From Deroplatys truncata (Eukaryota; Arthropoda; Insecta; Mantodea; Mantidae): 64,000 nucleotides of DNA. Of the stretch, positions 36,385-48,270 are shown piece after piece (the stretch's first letter is position 1; every line of letters begins with the position of its first letter). The stretch covers positions 72,736,557 through 72,800,556 of the forward strand of contig CM060987.1 in assembly GCA_030765065.1 (NCBI GenBank). The letters are read 5' to 3'. The position numbers and the translations under genes are program-made. Under the pieces are notes generated by a model, which did not search any database, was not told where the DNA came from, and saw only the letters and a program-made list of their open reading frames with translations.

Positions 36385-36678
36385 TCCCGCTTTAGATGTT
36401 TTACTTTTATAGCAAAATTACGATGTGAAGAAAATAAACGTAGCCATCTTGTCGCTATCGCACATGCGCAATGGGAACTGTCAACCTAAACAAGAAGTAA
36501 AATCCGCGGAATAAGCGATGTGTTGTTACTTCTTCATTTTGTTTAGCCGCTGACAGAAACGAAACGCATTGTCATTAACAGTCCGTAATAGGAAGTAAAA
36601 TGGCTTGCGGAGGATACGAAAGCTCAGCATGCACGATAGTAAGAGAACAATTAGGTGTTGAAAACTTACAGTTGCTGC

Positions 36679-36704
36679 ACATATATAAATATATATATAT
36701 ATAT
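36679..36704. repeat. AT microsatellite
   Basis: An (AT)n run directly in front of the telomere-like units. Confidence 0.85.
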
Positions 36705-36840
36705 AAAACTACCCCTAACCTAACCTCCCGTGAATCAGAAACCTAAGCTTATATTAAAAAAAACTAACTTATTAAAACAAGCTTATAAGAAAAACTAACC
36801 CTAACCTAACCTCCCGCGAATCAGAAACCTAAGCTTATGT
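36705..36840 (+). repeat. Telomere-like units, left part of array
   Basis: Two units contain CCCTAACCTAACCTCCCG, then TGAATCAGAAACCTAAGCTT or CGAATCAG... and an A-rich spacer. A degenerate copy lies between them. CCTAACCTAACC fits the insect telomere repeat CCTAA (TTAGG in reverse), but each unit holds only two or three telomere repeats. The array is interrupted by RepA at 36841 and resumes at 38328. Confidence 0.8.
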
Positions 36841-37530
36841 AAAAAATCTGATGTGCTACATTCACATGACTTTCTCTACTCTTGTACAAACTATTTTTAC
36901 AAACGTTTATTCTCCATATGCTTCATGTTAATCGAGATATCGAGATGTCAATCTTATTGGTAATTTTCTTGTAGATGCAAGGGGAATATGGTAGCTTTTA
37001 AGCGATAGTCAAATATTTTAACGCTGGTTGCTATGTGGCGCATTCCATTCTCTTTGCATGTCCAGGACATAAAAAAATGAATAACGAATTTGAGAAAAAG
37101 TATAAGTATTGGAAAATTTAAGGAAATAACAAGCAATATCTCGAAAACGGTTCACTCAACAAAAGAAATGTATATGACATAAGTTGTGTATTTTAACGCG
37201 ATCTACATTTTTTGTGTAGTAAAATTTTGTCGATCTCTTATGGTTTACCAGTCGTTCACAATGAAGATTACTTTTGGAGATATTCCCAGAAAATTCGAGA
37301 TATACATTTCATTTCTCATGACATTATCTTAAACATATGATATTTTCATCAAAGTCGTTAGAGCCATTTTTGAGAAAATTAAAATTTTGGAAAACTGTTC
37401 CATGTAAAGGGTAGTCTGGGGTGGGGGGATTTTTTTGAAAACCTTCGTGTCGCATCTCTGGAAGATACTGAACCTAAATACCAAGTTTGGTGTTTATCCA
37501 ACTGTTCGTTTTTGTGTTATGCTGTTCACA

Positions 37531-37571
<41 letters not shown>

Positions 37572-37707
37572 ACACACGGACATGTTTCCAAAAATGCTTT
37601 TTTTGGATTCAGGAGGTCTCAAAACATGTATTTCCGGTGAAATCTCGATATCGAATTTTTGGGTGGAATGCAATACTTCCCCTACTTACTATACGTAGTA
37701 GAGAAAG
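36841..37707 (+). repeat. RepA copy, forward, full length
   Basis: It runs from AAAAAATCTGATGTGCTACA to TACGTAGTAGAGAAAGTAAT with a long CA microsatellite (37535-37577). The 60-codon reverse frame at 36954-37136 recurs almost unchanged at 34523-34705, because both lie in the same repeat. Confidence 0.88.
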
Positions 37708-38327
37708 TAATAAATAACGAATTTGAGAAAAAGTATAAGTATTGGAAAATTTAAGGAAATAACAAGCAATATCTCGAAAACGGTTCACTCAACAAAAAAA
37801 TGTATATGACATAAATTGTGTATTTTAACGTGATCTACATTTTTTGTGTAGTAAAAGTTTGTCTATCTCTTATGGTTTACCAGTTATGCAAAAGTCGTTC
37901 ACAATGAAGACTACTTTTGGAGACATTCCCAGAAAATTCGAGATATACATTTCATTTCTCATTAAAATATCTTAAACATATGATATTTTAATCAAAATCG
38001 TTAGAGGCATTTTTGAGAAAATTAAAATTGTCGAAAAATGTTCCATGTAAAGGATAATCTGGGGTGGGGGATTTTCTTGAAAACCTTCGTGTCGCGTCTC
38101 TGGAAGATACTGAACCTAAATACCAAGTTTGGTGTTTATCCGACTGTTCGTTTGTGAGTTATGCTGTGCACAGACACACACACAGACACACACGGACATA
38201 TTTCCAAAAATGCTTTTTTTGGATTCAGGGGGTCTCAAAACATGTATATCCGTTGAAATCTCGGTATCGAATTTTTGGGTGGAATACAATACTTCCCCTA
38301 CTTACTATACGTAGTAGAGAAAGTAAA
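37708..38327 (+). repeat. RepA copy, forward, start missing
   Basis: It begins inside the element at AATAACGAATTTGAGAAAAA, the same base context as 37080, and runs to GTAGTAGAGAAAGTAAAAAA. With the preceding copy it makes a tandem repeat with a period of about 630 bp. Its CA tract is short (38172-38193). Confidence 0.88.
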
Positions 38328-38420
38328 AAACTAACCCTAACCTAACCTCTGGCGAATCAGAAACCTAAGCTTATATAAAAAAACTAACCCTAACCTAACC
38401 TCCCGTGAATCAGAAATGTA
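38328..38420 (+). repeat. Telomere-like units, right part of array
   Basis: CTAACCCTAACCTAACCT starts at 38331 and 38384, a 53-bp period, with AATCAGAAACCTAAGCTTAT between. The last unit breaks off after AATCAGAAATG. Confidence 0.85.
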
Positions 38421-41400
38421 AAAAATTAATAAGCCTAAAATAAGAAGTTATCAGGAACGCACGCTGAGAGCGTTGGCGGTATCTTACTGGCTTTGGCGGT
38501 ATTTGTTATTCATATGTTGCCAGTATTGTGTTGGAACTAGTGGATGACATAAGGTGACATCTATAGGACATGTAAGACATAATTTTCATCGCTTTTGAAG
38601 ACCAACGTAAAGCAGAATGTCAAAATGATTTCTCGTGAACTCAGCTGAGCGACTTTCAATTGGGAAGGAATAATATCAGTTTAAGTAACGCCTAAATAAC
38701 CTTGTTTATTCTCATTAACCAAGGTGCATAAAACTACTATGAAAACAAAAGAAAGAAAAAACAAAAGAAAGGCCAAATTCACATTCAAAGAGGAGGAGAA
38801 GATTGAAAAACTACAGATTATAATAAGTGGATATTCGAGCATCGCAGTATGATGACCGAATGAGTGGGTATGAACTCTTGACTTATTTATTACTCTTATG
38901 TTAGCAATGTTTGAGCACTATAGGGACTTTTGTAGTTAATGCGATTGTGTTGAATGCTTTAGTATTATTTTATATCAATACACAATAAATAATTAAATGA
39001 AGATAACTAAGAAGAGGTGGTATTTTGTCTGGTTTGATGCTATTGATGTTATCACAGTCTAATATAATACAGTTGGAAATAATGTTTAATTTCTCAACTA
39101 AGCTATTGTAGCACCTTTACATTTCCACAATCACAGCCACAGTGGCATAGCTGTTTTACTTATTTATTTGACTGTGTTATTGCTCTATGATCAATGTCAG
39201 AGAGGAAATAAACGAATAATATATGAACTCGCTATTCTTTTGTTATTTTGAGAGGCCGTGAAACGTAAGTAATTATTCTTAGGTTGGCGATGTTTGAGCT
39301 ACTACGATTATGTTGAGAAACATACAGATGATCTTGCGAGGGTTTATAGGTATCACATAAAATTGAAATAATGAATCTTCTGAAATGGGACGGAATTTCG
39401 AATTACAAGCTAGACAGTAGTTTTCGCCTTGGATCAAAGGTGTTCTGTGCAAGTTTGGTCGGAATCGGTGCAACGGTGTAGAAGCCTATTAGGAACATGC
39501 AATTATGTATACACACATACATACATACACTGACTTTTATATATTAAAATTATGCATTTATAACTGTTTCTGCTTCTGAGTTCCAATAGAGCGCAACGCC
39601 CCCTAGAAACTTTCTGGTCAACCAGTTTTAATTAAGCTATTGAGCATCTCCATACGAGTGCAAGTGCAATAGGGTGCAATAGACATGTATGAAAGAACAT
39701 TGTAATGTACCTATAATTATAATATTTCTGTTTTTGCTGGAAGAATTTATGCCTACAAATGTTAATGTCTGACAATGCAAGGGCTTAAATTATGCTAATA
39801 AAATAATATGAACTTACACCATATAATTCTGTTCATTATCAGGAATGATCAGCTCAGATTACAGCTTCAGTAACCACCCATTTGCAAGAGGGGCGTAAGT
39901 GTTCCAACAGATGCCTCATTGCGTTTTTTTTTCTATGGGACTCGCGTCTCTTTATTCGGCAACTTTAAGGAACACATCCTAACTCTCCAGTTATCTTCGC
40001 GAGTAAAATATCCATACCATACTCTAACTCAAATCGGTCATGTAGCATATAGTACGAAACCATAATAATACTCTGAGCATGGTGAAGTGTGAAGTATTCC
40101 AGTTACGAAAACTCGACAGTGGCACTGATCATAAGTAGTTGGCTGTGAGCGCGAATTAAGATTACCTATTTTGTCATTTTTAAAAATCTTTCGTTGGATT
40201 AGAATTATAGCTTTTGAATGCTGGAACTTTTGTGTGTGGAGTTTACAAAATTGTTACATGGATTTAGTAGAGCAAAATTTTTTATATTCCACTTGTTTCT
40301 ACATGTTTTGGTGAAACACGAAACATAAACTGCAATATCGTTTTGCATTTACTATATGTGACTGCCAGGAAAGGAAAATGATGTATTATGAACTAGATTG
40401 AGATTAATTTCCTACAGTACCGATTTAAGTTGTTTACATTTTGAAGGACGCGGTATTGTCTCCTTCTTGGGAAACGGGACCGATTTAGGATTCGAAAGCA
40501 GAAAATGGGAGCGAGATGGGTTTCACCACTGAACCCATTTCCCAGGAGCTAGTATGCCATGCTCGTATTTCGCTAAGCCACTTCAGAAACCAAATTGGTG
40601 TAAAAGAGGAAGAGTAGTCAAAGCCATGGATCCATTCCTCTTGATGTAAACTCGGTTAATGTACCTTCCGTCACTAAATATTTTGAAAATCATTAAATCT
40701 TGACTAGCCTTCACAGAATGTTTTGTGTTGCCTTGTAGTACGCCACTATATTACAGATGTTTCTTCTCTTGCCTTTCTTCATCAGTTTTGTTATAGATCT
40801 CCGTCTGTTTGATCTCAAACCTTTCACAATATCGCTTAAAATAACACATTTTTTTATCTTTTTCTGAAAACTCCTTTGTCGTCTGTTATCTTTTAATTGT
40901 GCTATAATAATCTTTAACGATTAATACTTACATATTTAAACTTAAGACTAAAACTGATTCTCTATTCAGATCCTTTATCTTTTGCTGAAGATCTAGTCAA
41001 CCCGAAGTCGCAACAAAAGTGATTTTAGAATTATTTTGTATCTCCAACTACAAAACAAAATTCACTGGGCGATAATCTAAGCCGAAATATTATTTGCTGT
41101 ATTCATGTCCATTCTTTTTATTGTCCTACTTATATCACAGGAGTACTTTGCAAGCACACTTATGGGTGTATATACGTGTTTAAAGGATCTCACTCATTCT
41201 TCAACTAATAACCGGGTATGGGAATTCTTAAGCAGTTGGCTTAGAGTTAGCTACACTTAAACCATTATGTCAATACAAAGAATGGAAACAACAGCAGCCA
41301 TGTGTTACTGACGGGCAGATAAACATGGTCTGGTGAGTGCTATCTGCAAACGCCAACAGACTGTATGAGAGTGATTTGTAACTTGTAACGTCACTGTGTA

Positions 41401-41985
41401 TAGTCCAGTAATAGTTCAGCTTTATTTCCTTTCGTCCTCGCTTTAATGCTTAGAAGTTCCCATGCCTGTTTAGAATTCTTCCTAAATTTATTTTCTAATT
41501 TTAATAATTATAAATCCAACAAGTAACTATCTCTCCGCACGAAAGGGAAAATATGCTTTCTGTTAAAATACAATACGTAAAGTGGGATTGGCATTTATAG
41601 TTGTTTATGCAGACACGTTCACTTTCACTAAGCTTTAGAATGTTGCAACCCTGAAACGTGTAGTTTAGATTTTATTTGTGCTAATGCACCCTCAAAAGGA
41701 ATTTTGACTCAGTCTTCAACTCTTAGAGTGTTTAGAGGAACCTCAGGTTACTACAGTCTTCTCCGTTGTTCTTTTCTGTAACGACTCAATAATACCGTAT
41801 CTGTTGCTTCAGGACTGTTTGGGTATACAACGGCAGAAATGGTCTGGTTAGTAGCATAAGAAGAGTGGCCTGCCTAGGCCAGGGCCAGTTTCGGTTGGTA
41901 TTCTAATCCATAAAATATCTAAATGCTTAAATAACTAAATAAGTAAATTATTGTACATACTGAGGCTTTCACGGCCGGCGTCATA
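38421..41985. other. Unassigned AT-rich sequence
   Basis: About 3.6 kb with only short frames and no tandem repeat beyond a small CATA run near 39515. Nothing recognised. Confidence 0.5.
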
Positions 41986-42154
41986 ACTTATAAATGAGTT
42001 ACAACTATCCGGGCTTGTAAGACTCCGACCACCGCAGACACTGAATCACTTCACCCTGAAGATGCCAAGCGCTGTACTTGGCGAAACGTCGGTATCCACG
42101 ATGCCTTCTAGACCACAGCCTACAAGCCCAGATAGTTGTAATTCATTTATAAGT
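41986..42154 (+). repeat. Inverted repeat around a hammerhead-like core
   Basis: The left arm, 41986-42019 (starting ACTTATAAATGAGTTACAAC), pairs with the right arm, 42121-42154, with about two mismatches. Between them is CTGAAGAT, then GCCAAG and CTTGGC (a 6-bp stem with a 7-nt loop), then GAAACGTC (42056-42090). CUGANGA, helix II and GAAA are the conserved elements of the hammerhead ribozyme, a motif known from Penelope-like elements and retrozymes. The U after CUGAAGA does not fit the standard helix II start, and helix III would have no loop, so self-cleavage is uncertain. Just upstream is GAGGCTTTCACGGCCGGCGT. Confidence 0.6.
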
Positions 42155-42999
42155 AAATTACTATTATTTCCACTGGCTGACCAATAAATGGGAGCTATTT
42201 GGAAAGTAATACTTGAGATATACAAAACTTTTGCACGTCAAGTCAAGTATTTGGAAGTAATCTAATTATCAATACACAAATAGTGGTTGTCTATTTACTT
42301 ATTTTGCAACAAGATATCTAACATAATACATAACGCTGATTTTGTTGTATCCGCTATTTGTCAAAGCTTTAATATTTGTTTTCCTACCCTATAAAGAGTT
42401 CACTGAATTCTACACAATTCTATAAGCTAAAGTAAAAGAAACCGTGCATGCTGAACTATATCACTTAATTTAAAATACTGAGCTTCGTGAGGACTTTGGG
42501 GCACTTGAGGAGTTATTTAATTAAGAAGAGCGCCTCCTGGGCTAGCGAACTGTGCTTCAGGATACGGGGGACTCAGTACTGTTCTTTGCCCATTATGTCC
42601 TGTGTGAAAGGGCGTAGAGGATGCGGTAGGTACTGGCTCTTGTTGAACTGTTCTGCTATTGTTTTACACAAGTTTATCATAAGTTTTATATGAGTTTATG
42701 AATGAAGCTTTACTTAGCTGACGTATATTGTATTTTAGGATAAAAAGAACATTACACGTAACCTTATTTAATATAATTTACACTTTGTTTATATGCGTAT
42801 TTCAAGCTTTTGTTAACCGATTAGTATTTATTACTTTCGGGACTAAAACTGTAGTTAATCTAACGCTTCTGTTAGTTTTATATGGAAATTAGTTAACGAA
42901 GTTCGCTTTCCTAACCTCAATAGTTGCTGGGACTTTAATGATCCTATGTTTATCGAACATGGTGTAATTAGAATTAATATGCGACACTGAATTTTCAGG
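42155..42999. other. Unassigned sequence
   Basis: AT-rich. The part near 42855-43000 may belong to the 3' UTR of the reverse-strand LINE. Confidence 0.45.
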
Positions 43000-43990
43000 C
43001 GTTTGGAAAACTTATATGCCTTCTTCAGACTATCACAGATTAGGCCACCAGGACCTGTTTTTAGTCTCAGTCCCAATGAGTCTCAATCTCTCCTTCCCAC
43101 TGGCTTATACTGAAATGGCGACTTTGGTATTCTTTTGCCATCCATTCTAAAAAGCTATTTCTTTTTCAATTTTGTTTATATGGCTTTGTTTCCTCGACTG
43201 TAATTGAAAATCCCAACTCTTCCCTTATAATTTAATTGGGAATGTGATCTTGAAGAGTGACTCCCATTAGGGACCTCAAGAATCTCATCTGTTGGGTCTC
43301 CAACCTTTTCTCATCCCTCTCTTTAGAACCCAAGTTTCGGTCCCAAACATTATCATCGGTTTTGCTATCATTTTATGTAATCTTAGTTATATATTTCTTG
43401 GCATAGCATTTCCACGTTTTCTTTTTATCAGTCCATTTATTTTATTGAAGCCTATTTAATTTTGCATCTAGGTATTCTTATTAAGGACGGAAATGACAAA
43501 CTAAATAATCAAATGTTCCAACCTGTTCAACTATTTCCGTCTAAGGATATGTTAATCCTAAATAGTTTTTTTTCTTTTTTGCCATAGATTTTGTCTTAGA
43601 AAATTTAATTAAGTTATGGCCTGAGATCTATAGTTCTTCCTTCCATTTTCCTGGAATAACCAATCGTCGATATATAACACATTTGAAACAATATTACTCC
43701 TTACCATTTTAATTCTTGTGGTATTGGTTATCTTCCAATCTTGCACTACCTTGTTTATAAGTAGATTAAATAACAAAGGAGAGAGACCCCATCCTTATCT
43801 TACCTCTCATGTCGTTTTAATTTCATTTGAAATTTTACAATTTGTTTTATCCCCAATGTAGTTTCCTTGTATAATGCTCTAATACCTTTCGTAAGTTTCG
43901 AAGGTAGGTTATAAAATTTTAAAAATTCTATAAAGTTATCTACCTACCCCATCATAAGATTGTTTAAAATCAATGTATGTTAGTAGGTTA
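43000..43990 (-). pseudogene. RTE-like LINE reverse transcriptase fragment
   Basis: Read in reverse it gives, across several frames: LLTYIDFKQSYDGVG (RT motif A) near 43980, ALYKETTLGIK, GLSPLLFNLLINKVVQDWK near 43770 (the usual QGC.LSPLLFN motif), IDDWLF where an FADD-like box would be expected, then FGTETWVLKR near 43350 and FRMDGKRIPKSPFQYKPVGR near 43110. This order matches the second half of the polyprotein of RTE-type and related LINEs common in arthropods. Stops occur every 20-40 codons, so it is a relic. The 5' half is missing: the minisatellite starts there. Confidence 0.78.
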
Positions 43991-44009
43991 TTTAGAAGAG
44001 AGCTGGCCC

Positions 44010-45075
44010 ACTTTTTTGCGTTTATATGGGAAAGGATAGGGAAAACGAGGGTGGATGCGGAGGGCCAAGGAGGAAAATGCGTTTATATGGGCGAGATAGG
44101 GAATACGAGGACTGACACTAGGCTAGACAGCGGCAGAAGGAGGGGGATGCGCTTTATATGAGACAGATAGAGAATACGTGGAGAGGTGCTAGGCTAAACA
44201 GAGGCTGAGAGTAGAGTATGCGTTTATATGTATGAGAGGTATAGGAGCAGGAGGAGCGGTGCTAGGCAAGACAGAGGTTGAGTAGAGTATGGGTTATATG
44301 AGAGAGGTAGGGAACAGGAGGAGAGGTGTTAGGCTAGCCAGAGGTTGAGGAGTAGAATATGGTCTATATGAGAGATATAGGAAAACGAGAAGGGGTGTTA
44401 GGCTAGACAGAGGTTGAGGAGTGGAGTATGGTTTATATGAGAAGTATAGGAAAACGAGGAGAGGTATTAGGTTAGGAGAATTGAGTATGTGTTTATAAGA
44501 AGATACGAGAAAACGGAGAGATCCTATTATAGGATAGACAGGTGTTAAAGGTAGAATGTGTTTTATATGAGCGGTATAGGAAACCAAAGGGAGATGCTCA
44601 GCTAGACAGGGATCAGGAGAGGAATGCGCTTTATGAGAGGTAGGGGATACGGGGAGTGGTGTTAGGCTAGACAGAGGTTGAGAGTAGAGTATGCGTTTAT
44701 ATGTATGAGAAGTATAGGAACAGGAAGAGGGGTGTTAGGCTAGACAGAGGTTGAGGTGTAGAGTATAGTTTATATGAGAGGTATAGGAAAACGAGGAGAG
44801 GTGTTAGGCTAGACAGAGGTCGAAAATAGAGTATGGTTTATATGAGAGGTATAGGAAAACGAGGAGAGGAGTTAGACTAGACAGAGGTCGAGGAGCAGAG
44901 CATGGTTTATATGAGAGTCATAGGAAAACGAGAGAGGTGTTAGGCTAGACAGAGCTAGAGGAGTAGAGTATGGTTTATATGAGAGGTATAGGAACAGGAG
45001 GAGAGGTGTTAGGCTAGACAGATACTAAAGGAGTAGCAATATGGGTTTATATACAGGAGAGATAGGGAATAGGAG
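44010..45075 (+). repeat. Minisatellite, 60-75 bp units, about 15 copies
   Basis: Units run GTTTATATGAGAGGTATAGG, AAAACGAGGAGAGGTGTTAG, GCTAGACAGAGGTTGAGG, GTAGAGTATG. Starts at 44768, 44836 and 44905 give 68-69 bp, while early units are shorter (44020 to 44081). Copies are imperfect, unlike the homogeneous 68-bp satellite, and the two share no obvious sequence. A 97-codon reverse frame with repeated PYSTPQPL motifs (44294-44587) comes from this array. Confidence 0.9.
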
Positions 45076-45164
45076 GTGCTAGACCTTGAAAGCGACTTTA
45101 GACGTGAACTTCATGGAAAACTGTTTCATGTCAATGTTCTAGACATGTCCATCACGTAACCCAT

Positions 45165-45270
45165 TCAGGGAAAAGGTGACCAGCAAAGGGAAAAACGTGA
45201 CCAGCAAAGGGAAAAACGTGACCAGCAAAGGGAAAAAGGTGACCAGGAAAGGGAAAAATGTGACCAGCAA
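45165..45270 (+). repeat. 21-bp minisatellite, five copies
   Basis: Units of GTGACCAGCAAAGGGAAAAA plus one base. Since 21 is a multiple of 3, a 79-codon reverse frame (45139-45378) shows a repeated LLVTFFP motif. It has no other support as a gene. Confidence 0.92.
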
Positions 45271-45374
45271 CCCATCAACCAAGCAGTCCTCTGGTGTCCA
45301 CGAGGAGTACTCTTTCCATTGAGCTTGCTTCCGCGCCTTCTGTCTGGCACTGCCATGCACCACGAAACCTAGAA

Positions 45375-45575
45375 GCATATCTGTAAGATGAGAAGGGAAC
45401 GGAATGAAAGGAAAATGATGGAAAGGAAATCGTGGTAGAGAGGAAACACCCCAGCATTCGCCTGCCTACTCGGGGAGACCACGAAAAACCCATGGGTCAG
45501 AGTGGGCGGTTGCCGAGGATTGAACCCGAGATCTCTAGAATGCAAGTCGTACACGTTATCGCAGCGCCATCTCAT
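45375..45575 (-). repeat. SINE-B, tRNA-derived, reverse
   Basis: In reverse: an A-box-like GAGATGGCGCTGCGATAACG, then a B box CTCGGGTTCAATCCTCGGCA (about 45511-45530), then ACCCATGGGTTTTTCGTGG, GGCGAATGCTGGGGTG and a C/T-rich tail. The same body blocks appear at 29.2 and 52.2 kb. Confidence 0.75.
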
Positions 45576-46688
45576 TCGGTTAATTTTATGTGCTGACGCA
45601 TTTATTTTCGTAGACTCAAGACTCCTCTACGCTACGCCACTGATTGCTTCTCATTGTATTATCTGCATCTAATGCTAACAAGAGAGCAGGCTGACCATAA
45701 CACTATAACCTAGTCTTACTTGAGAAGTATGCATGTCGCTGTTCCGCTCTTTACTAAGAACATCATTTTCCCGGACATATCGGAGGCAACATTGGCCAGC
45801 ACAATGCCGCGCTGGACGACAGATTTACGATGCAGCTCTCTAGACTGTGTTTATGACTTGGCACAAGGGCACCGACCTGCAGGTGCTCGTTCTCTATCGG
45901 GCGTGTGTCATGCCATACTTCTCACCATTTTTGTTGTTAAATCAAATGCTGGTTGCGTCATCTTATAAATATTTCTACATACATACCTATTTCCTTTCTT
46001 CATGTCACGCTTCTCCGTGTAATATAGGATACAACCTCATAAATTTTGTAACATGTACATTGGATATGCAATGCACTTTTATTTCTACTTGAATATTTTA
46101 ATAATGAGAGCGCCGGCTGGCTAGTTAAAGAAGTAGCACATTATCTCTTGTCTTAATCCGCTAAAGGTTGTTATTCTGTATTATGTAAGGAGTGGACGTG
46201 GACGTGGACGTGGACGAGGGTGACTCTTTGAGCGGGAGTCGCACGACTGTAGAAGTAGGTTGTTGGAATTGTGGATAAGACCCGAGCCTAAGATCGAGAA
46301 CAAGGCTACGTAGCAAATAAGAAGACGCCAGTTGAAGATATTAGCGTAAGTTTAGTGATAAAACTTCAAGATGTAGGGAGTCGTCGTTGAATGCTGACGA
46401 AAAGTCCTTTATCAGATTATCCAAATTAATGTTGGAACCGGGGGGGGGTTCTTATAACTCTGCAATAGCATAGGAGGGCCAAGGTACGTACTCCTTGGGG
46501 GTGTAAGCTTTGTCTTCTGCATTGATCCGGATTTAAGTTGTAAGTTTGTAATAACTCAATACTTTATTCAATAAAATGTTGCTATACATATTGACTTTAA
46601 TTTAGTTCGAGTCGTTATTCACACCCAAAAAGTCCCAGTAATTCTCTTTCCAGACAAGATCTGGTTTTAATATCCCGACTGAGAATTT
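45576..46688. other. Unassigned sequence
   Basis: It contains four GTGGAC units (46192-46215). CAATAAAATGTTGC near 46570 and the surrounding sequence look like the end of a transcript or an LTR, but this is weak. An 82-codon frame at 45720-45968 is unrecognised. Confidence 0.4.
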
Positions 46689-46920
46689 GCCATACCAAGA
46701 TCACGTGCAATTATCTTCTTTCAAAGGACCAAGCAGCCATCTGCCACCAGTGTAACAAACTGTTAACGACGAAACACATAATCGTGGAATGTCCATAATA
46801 TGATAAATGGAGACAACACTACCAGATACCCAATGATTTATAAACAGCACTCAACTATTCAATGTACCCTAAGATATTTGAATTTTTTAAGAGCATAAAT
46901 TTATATAAAGGTATATAATG
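46689..46920 (+). pseudogene. LINE ORF2 C-terminal fragment
   Basis: The frame KITCNYLLSKDQAAICHQCN, then LLTTKHIIVECP, a stop, and YDKWRQHYQIPNDL gives the C-x2-C...H...C pattern and the TKHIIVECP context seen at the C-terminus of Jockey-like LINE polyproteins (about 46700-46860). Two stops lie within 40 codons. Only this tail remains. Confidence 0.72.
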
Positions 46921-48270
46921 TTCAATCAGTTTGATTAGTTATAGTGTCACAATTTTATACTAGTTCATTGTAATGGCTTAAAACTACCAGTATGTTAAAT
47001 AACCTTATTGTTGAGTTGTTAAATATTTATTTTATAAAAAGTTGTACAGTCGCGATATGCATATGTAAAAGCTACTATAAACTTTCAAAATAAAAAAAAT
47101 CCAAAAAGGCAATTTCGTTTAGTTTCTAAGCTACAGTGTATACTTGCGGGCATATTTATTTACAGAAATTTCTATATTTGCTACTATGAGCTCTAATACT
47201 ACAGCATCCGCTGATACCCTTTAGTTTTAAGTGAAATTTCATAAACTGGGGTCAGTTTGTTGCTTCCCCACAACCTCTATATTTGTTTGGAAATCCTCGA
47301 TTTAAAATTCTTCTAGTTGCAGAAGGAAAAACATGAGTTGAGAATCCTATGCAACGAATTATAATCAGTGAAACTTCCAATACACAGTTTCAAAATGCTT
47401 CTCTTGTTTGCTCCATTGTAATCTTTACTGGTGAACTAGATAAAAGCCCTGCACTCCTAAATTCTGCATACTGTCATGTGGCTTACATTTTCTGTTACGG
47501 TTATGTCTAATGTTCTTCTGTGTTACGTGTTCTAGGACTACTTTGTATTTACTCATTGCTGTACTAAACTGGTATTATTTACCTCGCCAATCACAAAGAA
47601 GCTGAAGAGTTCATGCACATGTAGAAGCTCCTGTTTCACGTTCTACAACTTTAGCAGGAAAAGTTAGGAGGATATGGTTTACTACGAGTTTTTAATATTT
47701 AAGGGGTATTGGGATAGTAATGTATTTTAATTACCTGTTAGATTAGTTGATAGATCTTTGCACGATGATACTGATGGTTTTTCTTTGTAGAAATTCTTAC
47801 CAAACATTCCGTGTAGTTGATTGGACTAACGTGTCAAATACATTGACGTGGACTCAGAATATCCTATAGTTAAGCGTTGATGCCATAAGAACATTTTTCG
47901 TTAATTTATCGATGTCTTTGTGATGTTAGCGGCAAAGAGTAACGAAAATTCTAATTTTGATTGTATAATTGTTAGAGTATATTGCGATATAAGCGAGGTA
48001 AAACAGAATATTGGAAAGGTTTGAAAATACAAGACGAAGTTGAGTATTTCGTAGTTTTGAGATTCTGTTATACACTTTATCATGGCGGAAAACTCTGAGT
48101 TGGAAGTTGAAGAGACATTCTAAATAGGACACGTTTCTTTGGTTTATAATAAATTTAAATTAGGTACGATAGAGCATATGATATACCTAGATGTGAAGAA
48201 TGAGATAAAGGTAATTCGGCTAGTTTCCTCTGGTGCACTAACGTGAAAATCAACATGATGCGAGAATTAA
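46921..48270. other. Unassigned AT-rich sequence
   Basis: Nothing recognised beyond short chance frames. Confidence 0.5.

Noticed and set aside
36954..37136. 60-codon reverse frame almost identical to one at 34523-34705
   Set aside because: Both lie at the same place in two RepA copies. Other copies break the frame.
44294..44587. 97-codon reverse frame with repeated PYSTPQPL peptides
   Set aside because: It is translated minisatellite. Unit length varies and other frames break.
45139..45378. 79-codon frame with repeated LLVTFFP motif (membrane-like)
   Set aside because: It is produced by a 21-bp repeat that happens to be a multiple of three. No start context or family supports it.
46200..46620. 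Solo LTR ending in CAATAAAATG...
   Set aside because: A polyadenylation-like signal is present, but no second copy, target duplication or TG/CA ends were found.
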